NCBI GenBank assembly: GCA_900299185.1
Contig: OMIV01000173.1
Span: 1 to 41,876 of the forward strand
DNA: 41,876 nucleotides
Reading direction: 5' to 3'
From: Planctomycetaceae bacterium
GTDB taxonomy: Bacteria > Planctomycetota > Planctomycetia > Planctomycetales > Planctomycetaceae
Numbering within the stretch: position 1 is the first letter of the stretch; each line of letters opens with the position of its first letter. The notes below the pieces were generated by a model. The model was not told where the DNA came from and did not search any database. It saw nothing but the letters and a program-made list of their open reading frames with translations. The position numbers were made by a program, and so were the translations under genes. Shown piece by piece: positions 7,403 to 15,525 of the stretch.

Positions 7403-9634
7403 GTGCCTGCGACTCAGAACGGATACTCCGCCGAGACACGCATCTTGCCACTGCGCCGCCGGTGCGATTTGGAGTGCCACGAAGTGAGCTTCGGAGGCAG
7501 TCGGTTCTGGCACGTCAAAGATCCGATCTCATTGCGTTATTACCAACTCAAGCCCGAAGAGTTTGCGGTCTTGGGAATGTTAGACGGCACAGTCTCGCTC
7601 CGTGACATCCGACGTCGCTTTGAGATCGAGTTCGCTCCGCTGAGACTCGCGTTGCCGCAGTTGCAATCGTTCTTGGCAATGATGCATAGCTCCAATTTGA
7701 TTGTGTCAGATGCTGCTGGACAGTCGGATGTGATCTTCGAGCGGCAACGAACAACTCAGCAACAACGCATGATCGCCGCAGCATCGAGCCTTCTGGCCAT
7801 GCGATTTCGGGGCTTTGATCCACACTCCTTTTTGAACGCCCTGTTGCCGTGGACCAGATGGCTGTTTCGCCCCATTGGAGCCGCACTGGCCGGCACATGG
7901 ATTCTCGTGGGACTCGCCTTTGCTGTGGCACGGATCGACTCGCTGCAACTCAAGCTACCGCAGTTTCATGAGTTCTTCTCGGCGGGAAACTGGATCTGGC
8001 TCGCCGCAACATTGGCAACGACGAAAGTGCTGCATGAGTTGGGGCACGCGCTGAGCTGTCGCCACTTTGGCTCTGATTGTCACGAGATGGGCTTCATGCT
8101 GCTGGTCGGCACACCGTGTCTGTACTGCAATGTCTCGGACGCTTGGATGTTGCCGAGCCGCTGGAGACGCATCGCGATTAGCGCGGCGGGCATGTATTTC
8201 GAGTTAATCCTTGCCGCGACTTGCCTTTTCTTGTGGTGGTTCTCAATGCCGGGCCTTTTCAACTCGCTGTGTTTGAACGTAGTCGTGGTCTGCACCGTGA
8301 GTACCGTCTTCTTCAATGGCAACCCGCTGCTTCGTTATGACGGTTACTACATCATGGCGGACCTGCTTGAGATCCCGAATCTCCGTCAGCAAGCCGGAGC
8401 ACTTATCGGCAACGCGATAGGTCGGTGGTACTTCGATGCAGACGTCGCCAACCAGCGCATGATGCCTGAGCGTCACCGACTTCTTCTCGCGATTTGGGGC
8501 ATTGGCTCGGGCATTTATCGCTTGATGATGCTGTGGGGCATCCTGTGGTTTGTGGATGAGATTTTAGAGCCGTATGGTCTGCAACCTGTCGCTGTTGTTC
8601 TGGCGGCAATCAGCGTTGCGGGAGTCATTCTCGGCCCCTTGTGGATCGTCGGTCAGTTGGTGAGTAATCCCTTTTGGAGTCGTACTGTGAACTGGCCGCG
8701 CTTCTGGTGGCGTAGCGTGCTGACGCTCGTCGCTCTCGGCTTTGTAGTGACAACTCCCCTGCCCTTTTCGGTGTCCGCTCCGGTCATTGTGCAACCCGAG
8801 AACATGCAACGAGTCTTCGTGGCTCAGTCCGGCAAGTTGCAGTGGTCAATTCCCGTTGGTACTCAAGTCCAAGTCGGCGAAGTGCTCGGTCGCTTAGAAA
8901 ACTTGGAGCTTGAACGCGACATCGTGAAGTTGACTGGCGAGGTCACGTTGCTCGAACAACAAATTCAAAACCTCGAAGCGCGACGCACTCGAGAACGCGA
9001 CCAAGTGGATGCACTCATTCCTACAGCACAAGAACGGCTCAGCAAGAAACGCGAGGAGCTCAAGCAGCGGCAATCAGATGCTGCGAAGCTCGTCATCAAA
9101 GCACCAACCGCGGGACGAGTACTCGCCGCACCTGAAGTGCATTCCAACGAAGTCGATCCGCGCACTCATCTAGTTGCTTGGACCGGCACTGCACTCGATA
9201 CATCAAACGCAGGTGCAACGCTGTCGACGGGCACCGAGTACTGCTGGATCGCGCCGTCAGACCGCTTCGAAGCAACGTTGGCCATCGACGAAAACATGAT
9301 CGAGTTCATTACGTCTGGCCAACGTGTGACGATGCTGCTTGAGCATGCCGGACTGCAGCCCGTTTCAGGGCTGGTGGTCGATGTGGCCGAAGGTGATGTC
9401 AGCGTTGCTCCACGAGAATTGCTGCAACATCCCAGCTTCCCGACCAAGGTCGGAACAGACGGAGTTGCTCGTCCGGTGACAACGGCTTACTTCGCGCGAG
9501 TCGCCATCGATCAAACGGACAATCTTCCAGACTTCGTGCCACGAGGCATTGGGCAAGCTACCGTTGAAGCAGCGCCGCAATCGATCGCAGCCCGACTCGC
9601 GCGTTTCATCTGGCAAACGTTTCGATTTCGTTGA
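7403..9634 (+). CDS. PqqD-like/M50 peptidase/HlyD fusion membrane protein
   Basis: This 743-residue inner-membrane protein joins three modules. Residues about 15-110 look like a PqqD-type winged-helix domain (LDGTVSLRDIRRRF). Residues about 140-455 are polytopic with a site-2-protease-like core: HELGH at 211-215 and the second zinc motif NPLLRYDG with D313. The C-terminal part (about 470-720) is a HlyD/RND adaptor with a lipoyl-like half (VFVAQSGKLQWSIPVGTQVQVGEVLG), a coiled-coil hairpin (about 500-565) and a beta-barrel region. It starts at GTG 7403 after a GAGGAG. Such M50-HlyD fusions are known in planctomycetes and some proteobacteria, but their substrate is not. The closest downstream gene is an ATP-grasp enzyme 127 bp away. 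Both zinc motifs are intact, so proteolytic activity is plausible. Confidence 0.85.
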   Translation: MPATQNGYSAETRILPLRRRCDLECHEVSFGGSRFWHVKDPISLRYYQLKPEEFAVLGMLDGTVSLRDIRRRFEIEFAPLRLALPQLQSFLAMMHSSNLIVSDAAGQSDVIFERQRTTQQQRMIAAASSLLAMRFRGFDPHSFLNALLPWTRWLFRPIGAALAGTWILVGLAFAVARIDSLQLKLPQFHEFFSAGNWIWLAATLATTKVLHELGHALSCRHFGSDCHEMGFMLLVGTPCLYCNVSDAWMLPSRWRRIAISAAGMYFELILAATCLFLWWFSMPGLFNSLCLNVVVVCTVSTVFFNGNPLLRYDGYYIMADLLEIPNLRQQAGALIGNAIGRWYFDADVANQRMMPERHRLLLAIWGIGSGIYRLMMLWGILWFVDEILEPYGLQPVAVVLAAISVAGVILGPLWIVGQLVSNPFWSRTVNWPRFWWRSVLTLVALGFVVTTPLPFSVSAPVIVQPENMQRVFVAQSGKLQWSIPVGTQVQVGEVLGRLENLELERDIVKLTGEVTLLEQQIQNLEARRTRERDQVDALIPTAQERLSKKREELKQRQSDAAKLVIKAPTAGRVLAAPEVHSNEVDPRTHLVAWTGTALDTSNAGATLSTGTEYCWIAPSDRFEATLAIDENMIEFITSGQRVTMLLEHAGLQPVSGLVVDVAEGDVSVAPRELLQHPSFPTKVGTDGVARPVTTAYFARVAIDQTDNLPDFVPRGIGQATVEAAPQSIAARLARFIWQTFRFR

Positions 9635-9761
9635 TGCAGAGAAAATCTGAAACGCTGTCGTCGCGTTTGGGGGCGGCCTCGATCGGCACAACATTGCACT
9701 CGAAACGCACTACAGATCTGATCGAGGTAACGCATCCATCCCGAACTTCGGAGTCATTCTC

Positions 9762-10892
9762 ATGCGGCGCATTAAGTACCAACCTCGGTCGAACTGGCAA
9801 TCACGAGTTGAATCCGAAGGCATGCACTACCACTCGGAAGACGACGTTCCGTATTGGGATGAGTCGGCCTACTACGAATTCACCGCCAACGAAATCGACG
9901 AGCTCGAAGCTGCCACAATCGAACTCCAGAAACTCTGCCTGCAAGCGGTGCAGCATGTTTTGGATGAAGATCGCCTCAATGAGTTCTTGATCCCAGAACC
10001 ATTTCATAACTTGGTTCGAGCCAGTTGGGAGAACGACGAACCCTCGCTCTACGGCCGATTTGATCTGCGATACGACGGCGTCCTGCCGCCCAAGCTTCTC
10101 GAATACAACGCCGATACCCCGACCGGGTTACTCGAAGCTGCCGTCATCCAGTGGACTTGGCTGCAAGACTGCTTCCCCGATCGCGATCAGTTCAACTCGA
10201 TTCATGAACGGCTCATTGAAGGTTGGGCTTACCTCCGCGAGACACTTGGCTCGGCCGACCTTCTGCATCTCGCAGCCGTCTCTGAATCACTCGAAGACCA
10301 CATGAACGTGGCCTATCTGCGGGACACAGCGATTCAGGCCGGTTGGCAAACGGAGTATCTCGACATCGAACAGATTGGTTGGGATGCCGCGCGCGGCGAC
10401 TTCACAGACATGGAAGAACGCCCGATTGACTGTTGCTTCAAGCTCTATCCGTGGGAGTGGCTCATGCGGGAAGAGTTTGGTCGCGACATTCCCGTGGGCA
10501 ACACGCGCTGGATTGAACCAGCCTGGAAAGCTTTGCTTAGCAACAAAGCGTTGCTCGTCATCTTGTGGGAACTATTCCCCGATCACGAAAATCTTTTGCC
10601 CGCGAGCTTCGAACCACTTCACGGCGGCACATTTGCCGCGAAGCCAATCTTGGGACGAGAAGGTGCCAACGTCCGACTCATGCGACACGGACGTACGCGG
10701 TTTCAAACCGATGGCACTTACGGCGACGAACCGTTGGTGTATCAAGAGCTTTGTGAGTTGCCCGAGTTCGATGGCCAGCATCCCTGCATCGGCAGTTGGC
10801 TCATCAATGATTGGGCGTGTGGCATCGGCATCCGCGAAGACATCTCGCTCGTGACGGGGAACATGAGCCGCTTCATTCCTCACGTCTTCTAA
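9762..10892 (+). CDS. Glutathionylspermidine-synthase-like ATP-grasp enzyme
   Basis: The 376-residue protein belongs to the C-terminal synthetase family of glutathionylspermidine synthase (the YgiC/YjfC group of ATP-grasp amide ligases). Family segments are GRFDLRYDG, LLEYNADTPTGLLEA, the Lys/Gly-rich nucleotide loop KPILGREGANVRLM and the C-terminal IGSWLINDWACGIGIRED. No amidase domain is fused, unlike full E. coli Gss, so it should form an amide or peptide bond rather than hydrolyse one. The acceptor is unknown; in bacteria the stand-alone members do not necessarily use glutathione or spermidine. The ATG at 9762 is the first in a clean start region. It follows the M50/HlyD gene on the same strand. 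Confidence 0.85.
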   Translation: MRRIKYQPRSNWQSRVESEGMHYHSEDDVPYWDESAYYEFTANEIDELEAATIELQKLCLQAVQHVLDEDRLNEFLIPEPFHNLVRASWENDEPSLYGRFDLRYDGVLPPKLLEYNADTPTGLLEAAVIQWTWLQDCFPDRDQFNSIHERLIEGWAYLRETLGSADLLHLAAVSESLEDHMNVAYLRDTAIQAGWQTEYLDIEQIGWDAARGDFTDMEERPIDCCFKLYPWEWLMREEFGRDIPVGNTRWIEPAWKALLSNKALLVILWELFPDHENLLPASFEPLHGGTFAAKPILGREGANVRLMRHGRTRFQTDGTYGDEPLVYQELCELPEFDGQHPCIGSWLINDWACGIGIREDISLVTGNMSRFIPHVF

Positions 10893-11310
10893 GTTCTCAG
10901 CGTTTGAACTCGATGTAGCGAAAGATGGAAGTGCTGAGAGCACTGAAGTCGCCGAGAGAAACAGAGAGCTCGAGTTTTGGCTCTCCGGTTTCTCCTCAGC
11001 GTCCCTAGTGTTCTATGCGTTTCTATTTCTTTCCGATGGACCTCATAGGCAAGGTCTGCTTCGAACGACGTTCGCCCCACGGGTCACATCGACTTCGCCC
11101 GACACGAACTCTCAATCTCAAGAAGCTCAAACGCCCGGATTAGGAATCGTCGCACAACTCTGTTCCTGCAGTTGGCGGAATGCCGAATGAGTCCTAGCAT
11201 CCCAAACAAGACGGATCCATCTTATTTAGGAGGTCTAGGATCCGATCTCGACTTTGATTTTCGAATTCTCCCCACCGCGACACGGCAACTCCCAATTGGA
11301 GGATTCGAAG
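10893..11310. other. Intergenic region before hcp
   Basis: No gene is supported in these 418 bp. Two hairpins lie just after the ATP-grasp gene: GTGCT-GAG-AGCAC at 10931-10943, and a larger one with arms at 10956-10969 and 10980-10994 (GAGAAAC and GAGAGC pairing with GCTCTC and GTTTCTC). They have no T-tract. Nearer to hcp is an inverted repeat, CGGATCC at 11212-11218 and GGATCCG at 11238-11244, spaced by 19 bp. This could be an operator, but it matches no regulator site I know for hcp genes. Confidence 0.5.
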
Positions 11311-12603
11311 ATGTTCTGCAATCAATGCGAACAGACAGCCAATGGTTCGGGCTGCTGTGAAATCGGCGTGTGTGGTAAAGATCCAGACATGCAATCGCTG
11401 CAAGAGACGTTGCTTTACGGCGTCAAAGGTATGGCGGCCTACGCGAATCACGCGCGCCGACTCGGCAAGACCGATGAGGCCGTCAGTGCATTCATCGAAG
11501 AAGCGCTGTTTGCAACGATGACCAACGTGAACTTCGATCTCGAGAGTCTCTTAGAACTCGTGCTCGAATGCGGGCGCATGAACTTGCGTGTGATGGAAAT
11601 GCTCGATGCTGGCCACTCAGAAGTGCTCGGCAAACCCGAACCGTCAACGGTTTATGAAGGGACAAAGGCGGGACCCGGAATTCTGGTTACGGGACATGAC
11701 ATGGTCGACCTGCTCCACATTCTGGAGCAAACCGAAGGCACGGGCATCAACGTCTACACGCACGGTGAAATGTTGCCGGCCCATAGCTATCCGCGACTGA
11801 AGAAGTTCAAGCACTTGGCCGGACATTTCGGAGGCGCTTGGCAGAATCAACGCTTCGAATTCACGGAGTTCACTGGTCCGGTTGTCGCGACAACAAACTG
11901 TGTCCTAATTCCTTGGGAGACCTATCGAGATCGCCTCTTCACAACACGTGTAACAGCAGTTCCAGGTGGAAAGCGACTGAAGACCGACGACTTCTCGGAG
12001 GTCATCGCGCGAGCCAAAGAATGCGATCCACTTCCTGAGAACAAGATTCGCGAGTCGACGATTGGCTTCCACTACAGCGTGATTCTGAGCTTGGCCGACC
12101 GAGTCGTCGAAGCGGTCAAGTCCGGTGCAGTGAAGCGTTTCTTTGTGATCGGCGGATGTGATGGCGATGAACTCGGTCGCAACTATTACACCGACTACGC
12201 GCAAGGCACCGCTAACGATTCCATCATTCTGACCTTGGGGTGCGGCAAGTATCGCATCCGCGATTACGACTATGGCACAGTCGCCGGTCTGCCTCGGTTC
12301 CTCGATATGGGCCAATGCAACGACGCTTACGGTGCGATCCAAGTCGCGCTAGCGTTGTCGAAGGCATTCAACTGCGGTGTTAACGATCTGCCACTCACGA
12401 TCGTGCTGTCGTGGTTCGAACAAAAAGCCGTGGCGGTCTTGCTGACTCTGCTATCGCTGGGCGTGAAAGGCATGCGCCTTGGCCCAGCAGTTCCTGGGTT
12501 CTTGAGCCCCAACGTATTGGCGATCCTCAAGGACAAGTTCGACCTGCAACCAATCGGCGATAATGCCCAAGCGGACTTGCTGCGACTGCCAGTCGTTGCT
12601 TAA
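11311..12603 (+). CDS. hcp: Hybrid-cluster protein (Hcp), short class
   Basis: The 430-residue protein is a hybrid-cluster protein, an NO reductase/S-nitrosylase (older name hydroxylamine reductase) of the cytoplasm. The N-terminal cysteines C3-x2-C6-x8-C15-x5-C21 fit a [4Fe-4S] site. The hybrid-cluster ligands are all present: H129, E153, C197, C283 (the persulfide Cys in GGCDG), C311, C336, E370 and K372. Classical Hcp is about 550 residues; here about 115 residues between the N-terminal cysteines and the first catalytic helix bundle are missing, as in the class III proteins of thermophiles and archaea. The start at 11311 (MFCNQCEQT) has GGAGG eight bases upstream; the frame itself opens earlier, at 11254. 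No hcr reductase gene is adjacent. Confidence 0.92.
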   Translation: MFCNQCEQTANGSGCCEIGVCGKDPDMQSLQETLLYGVKGMAAYANHARRLGKTDEAVSAFIEEALFATMTNVNFDLESLLELVLECGRMNLRVMEMLDAGHSEVLGKPEPSTVYEGTKAGPGILVTGHDMVDLLHILEQTEGTGINVYTHGEMLPAHSYPRLKKFKHLAGHFGGAWQNQRFEFTEFTGPVVATTNCVLIPWETYRDRLFTTRVTAVPGGKRLKTDDFSEVIARAKECDPLPENKIRESTIGFHYSVILSLADRVVEAVKSGAVKRFFVIGGCDGDELGRNYYTDYAQGTANDSIILTLGCGKYRIRDYDYGTVAGLPRFLDMGQCNDAYGAIQVALALSKAFNCGVNDLPLTIVLSWFEQKAVAVLLTLLSLGVKGMRLGPAVPGFLSPNVLAILKDKFDLQPIGDNAQADLLRLPVVA

Positions 12604-12622
12604 GCCGCTATCTCAGTCGGCT

Positions 12623-12654
12623 CATAGGACGGCCTGCTAACAGGTCGTCCTATG
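12623..12654. terminator. Bidirectional terminator hairpin
   Basis: A 14-bp stem with one G-T pair (arms 12623-12636 and 12641-12654, CATAGGACGGCCTG with CAGGTCGTCCTATG) closes a CTAA loop. It sits between the convergent hcp and C45-family genes, 20 and 15 bp from their stops. There is no long T-tract, but position and symmetry suit a terminator working in both directions. Confidence 0.8.
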
Positions 12655-12668
12655 ACAACGACTCGACT

Positions 12669-13775
12669 CTAAGATTTCTTGGCGGGACACCGATCGAGTT
12701 CAAATTCGACAAACGGATTCTCGCAGGCATTGCCACTCGCAATGTGGAACTTGCCGCGATGAGGCTCAGCCACAATCGCGGCCACCGTGCGACCGGAGTT
12801 TGGCAGAATCGGATCACTGTGCCCTTCATGAGGGTGTCGACAAATGCCCGTCGGATAACCATCATGGTCCGCCAAGATGCGTTGCATCTTCTCGACCGTC
12901 AGTGATCCAAACTCAGCAGCGATCAATTGCTTGATACGAGCTTGTCGAGCAAACGAATCGGGCAGGCTGACTCGAAAGTTGTCCTCACATGCATAGGCCG
13001 AACACAAATAGTGATTCGCGTGAGCAAGGAACCCGGCTCCCTCGTCTTCGATAAACTGTGGCCCACTCGTTGTGAGTTCCACGTCCATGAAACTTCCCAA
13101 TCCGTCGCTGACCACATAGTTCCCGTTCGAACAGACGGGGTAGTGGCTCATCAGGGCACGAACACCGGCGATGCTCTGTTGTTCGAGCAGCATGCGTTTC
13201 AACGGATAGTGTGACAGTCCGAACTTCCAAGCGGGGCCGCCTCCGAGTGCGTTCGCAAAGTGAGCGACCCCAAACTCGTTGAGTCCGTGATAGCCAAGCT
13301 GTCCGCCGAACGTCCACATGATGAGTTCCGGACGATCCTTCGGTTTGAGATGCAAGACATAACCAAACTCACGCATCTCCGCCGGCATGTCGCTCGTTTG
13401 GCCGATCAGCATTTCGCCATTCGCAGTGCCTCGCGGACCAACAACAAAAGTTGTGCAGGCTGCTTCAGAGACCATCGCCAACTCACCGCGCAGTTGAGCT
13501 GCGAAAGCGAGGTCCAAAGATATGCCCGCGCCCTCACTGAGCCCTTCAATCTCGGGAACAAGGTGCGAGCAATGTCGTTCGAACAAGGGACGGAAACGAC
13601 GCGCTCGGCGTTCAATCTCGGCTTCATCGAGCTTAAGAGACTCACACAAAAAGCCCAGAAATGTGCGGATGCGAACGCGAGCCTGTTCGCCGTGCTGCCG
13701 CCCTAAGTCGCGCGCAGAGCCAACTGCCTCAATGAGCGGATAACGGACCTTATCGGTCCGGACGAGACGAGACAT
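12669..13775 (-). CDS. C45-family autoproteolytic acyltransferase/hydrolase
   Basis: The 368-residue protein resembles the acyl-CoA:6-aminopenicillanate acyltransferase family (peptidase C45, Ntn-hydrolase fold). These enzymes cut themselves to expose an N-terminal cysteine and then hydrolyse or transfer amide-linked acyl groups. The candidate nucleophile is C107 in EAACTTFVVG; the following GEMLIGQTSD, GLNEFGVAHFAN and the ANHYLC segment are family-like. Fungal enzymes have Gly before the Cys, while here it is Ala. No signal peptide is seen. The frame opens at 13844, but the ATG at 13775 follows an AGAGGG and is preferred. A perfect 7-bp inverted repeat lies 29 bp upstream. The natural substrate cannot be inferred; penicillin chemistry should not be assumed. 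Confidence 0.8.
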   Translation of the reverse strand: MSRLVRTDKVRYPLIEAVGSARDLGRQHGEQARVRIRTFLGFLCESLKLDEAEIERRARRFRPLFERHCSHLVPEIEGLSEGAGISLDLAFAAQLRGELAMVSEAACTTFVVGPRGTANGEMLIGQTSDMPAEMREFGYVLHLKPKDRPELIMWTFGGQLGYHGLNEFGVAHFANALGGGPAWKFGLSHYPLKRMLLEQQSIAGVRALMSHYPVCSNGNYVVSDGLGSFMDVELTTSGPQFIEDEGAGFLAHANHYLCSAYACEDNFRVSLPDSFARQARIKQLIAAEFGSLTVEKMQRILADHDGYPTGICRHPHEGHSDPILPNSGRTVAAIVAEPHRGKFHIASGNACENPFVEFELDRCPAKKS

Positions 13776-14195
13776 TGCACCCTCTTCTAAGTGACCGAGT
13801 GGCTCTCGATAACATCGAGAAACGAACTCAATACGTGTCGGCACACCTTCCGCGAAAGCCTCTCTTTTCGCCGAATAGAGATGCAGCTCATTGGAAATGT
13901 CCCGTTGGTATCAAGCACTATCAGGGTGGCGATTGTGTCTCTGCTCACTTTCGCCGACGTTCGCCACAGTCGACTTCACAAAGTGGAAGCCGCAGTCCGA
14001 ACATCATGACCGGCAAGTAAAGAGCGCGACTCACCAGTGCCCACATCCTGGAACATCACGCATAAACCGACAACGATCGACTCTAGCTTCTCGGAGGAAA
14101 TTGCCTGAGAGAGTCCGGTTATGACGGCGCAATCCTCCGACGTTCGAAACTCCGAGCAAGATCCTCATCAAAGAACACGCCACGCAGGTGATTCC
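13776..14195. other. Divergent intergenic region
   Basis: These 420 bp separate the divergent C45-family and enolase-superfamily genes and should hold both promoters. No gene is supported, and no -35/-10 pair is good enough to call. The one clear element is the palindrome at 13804-13820, listed separately. Confidence 0.5.
13804..13820. promoter_or_regulatory. Perfect 7-bp palindrome, possible operator
   Basis: TCTCGAT-AAC-ATCGAGA is a perfect inverted repeat with a 3-bp centre, located 29 bp before the start codon of the C45-family gene. Its size and position suit a dimeric repressor site or a small leader hairpin. The cognate regulator is unknown. Confidence 0.4.
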
Positions 14196-15410
14196 ATGAG
14201 CCAGTTCAACTCACAGTTACTACGCCGCGACTTACTCACGACTATGGGTGCTGCCGTTGCCGGCCTGACACTCGTGAATCAAGCAGTGTCCGATGACAAG
14301 ACCCCCGGCACTCAAGTCGTCGATCGAGGATCAAGCATTCGGATCACGGCCCTCAAGACCTACTGGGTCGGTCCCGTTGTCTATGTGAAGATCGAAACCA
14401 ACGCTGGCATCAGCGGCTGGGGTGATCTCAAGGGAGTCGATCCACGACCAGCCAAGGTGCTCGCGGAGTCGCTCTTTGAATTGCTCGATGGCGAGAATCC
14501 GACGCGCGTCGAATACTTGTGGCAAAAGATCTTTCGAGCTCACCGCAACATTCGAAGTGGTGCCTTCATGGTGCATACGCTCGCGGCAATCGACAACGCG
14601 CTGTGGGACATCACGGGCAAGCTGTGGGGAGTGCCGGTGTATCGACTGCTCGGAGGTCCGACACGAGATCGGATTCGCGTCTATCACACTCCGAAAGCGC
14701 AGAAGGTTCCGCCACACGGCATCTACGAGCACTCCGGAACTCCGGTCGACATCGAGCGGATGGTTAACGCGATCAAGGCCGCTCGCGAGAAAGTCGGTCC
14801 CGACGGTACCGTAATGTTTGATGCTCACTCGGCAGTGCCCCCTGCAACGCTGATTCAACTGGCCGCCGCTATCAAACCTTACGACGTGCTCTTCATCGAA
14901 GAACCAGCAGTGCCGGGCAACATTGAAGTCTTCAAACGCTTGAAGCAGCAGATCTCAATTCCACTCGCAGCAGGCGAACGCGATCGCACCATCTGGGGAG
15001 TCATCCCATACCTACAAGAAGGTTGCCTCGACATCTTGCAACCGGATTGCTGTCACACCGGCGGCATCAGTTCGATGCGCAAGATCGCGACTCTCTGTGA
15101 AGCCTATCAAGTACCGATCGCTCCCCACTGTACTGCGACATTCCTCGGCATCGCGGCGAGTCTGCACGTTGTCTCAGCCATCCCGCTGTTCCTGATTCAC
15201 GAGTTCTATCCGACCAATCACGGCTTCAACGCCAAAGGCCCCACACGCATGGCCTTCGAATACGACAAAGATTTCTACATTGGCATGCCGCCAGGACCGG
15301 GGCTCGGCGTTGAAGTTGATGAAGCATTCCTCGCCGAGGAATCCAAGAAGCCTCAGACCTACAAATGGCCCGGAGCGAAACTCAAAGACGGCTCAATCGC
15401 GGACTACTGA
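14196..15410 (+). CDS. Tat-exported enolase-superfamily dehydratase, galactonate-dehydratase-like
   Basis: The 404-residue enzyme is a mandelate-racemase/enolase-superfamily member, probably a sugar-acid dehydratase. The probable metal ligands are D209, E235 and E261, and the acid/base histidines are H211 (in FDAHS) and H311 (in PHC). As I recall the E. coli D-galactonate dehydratase numbering (183, 185, 209, 235, 285), all five are shifted by exactly 26, which equals the extra N-terminal export signal. That signal has a twin-arginine motif, LLRRDLLTTMGAAVAGL (residues 8-24), so the enzyme should fold in the cytoplasm and be exported. The start at 14196 has AGGTG five bases upstream; the frame opens at 14121. 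Mannonate dehydratases share the D-x-H pattern, so the substrate remains open. Confidence 0.85.
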   Translation: MSQFNSQLLRRDLLTTMGAAVAGLTLVNQAVSDDKTPGTQVVDRGSSIRITALKTYWVGPVVYVKIETNAGISGWGDLKGVDPRPAKVLAESLFELLDGENPTRVEYLWQKIFRAHRNIRSGAFMVHTLAAIDNALWDITGKLWGVPVYRLLGGPTRDRIRVYHTPKAQKVPPHGIYEHSGTPVDIERMVNAIKAAREKVGPDGTVMFDAHSAVPPATLIQLAAAIKPYDVLFIEEPAVPGNIEVFKRLKQQISIPLAAGERDRTIWGVIPYLQEGCLDILQPDCCHTGGISSMRKIATLCEAYQVPIAPHCTATFLGIAASLHVVSAIPLFLIHEFYPTNHGFNAKGPTRMAFEYDKDFYIGMPPGPGLGVEVDEAFLAEESKKPQTYKWPGAKLKDGSIADY

Positions 15411-15447
15411 ATTCACAAGTGGTTGAGTTTAGCGTCTGTTGAAAACA

Positions 15448-15484
15448 ACAAAGCCCCGCGAGAGTGAATCTCGCGGGGCTTTGT
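15448..15484. terminator. Bidirectional terminator, 16-bp perfect stem
   Basis: Perfect 16-bp arms at 15448-15463 and 15469-15484 (ACAAAGCCCCGCGAGA and its complement) enclose a GTGAA loop. It lies between the convergent enolase-superfamily and metallopeptidase genes, 37 and 41 bp from their stops. The arms carry an A run on one side and a T run on the other, so it can serve both strands. Confidence 0.92.
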
Positions 15485-15525
15485 GATTGATGCTGCGATC
15501 TGAAGGCGATCGAAACGATCAGACG

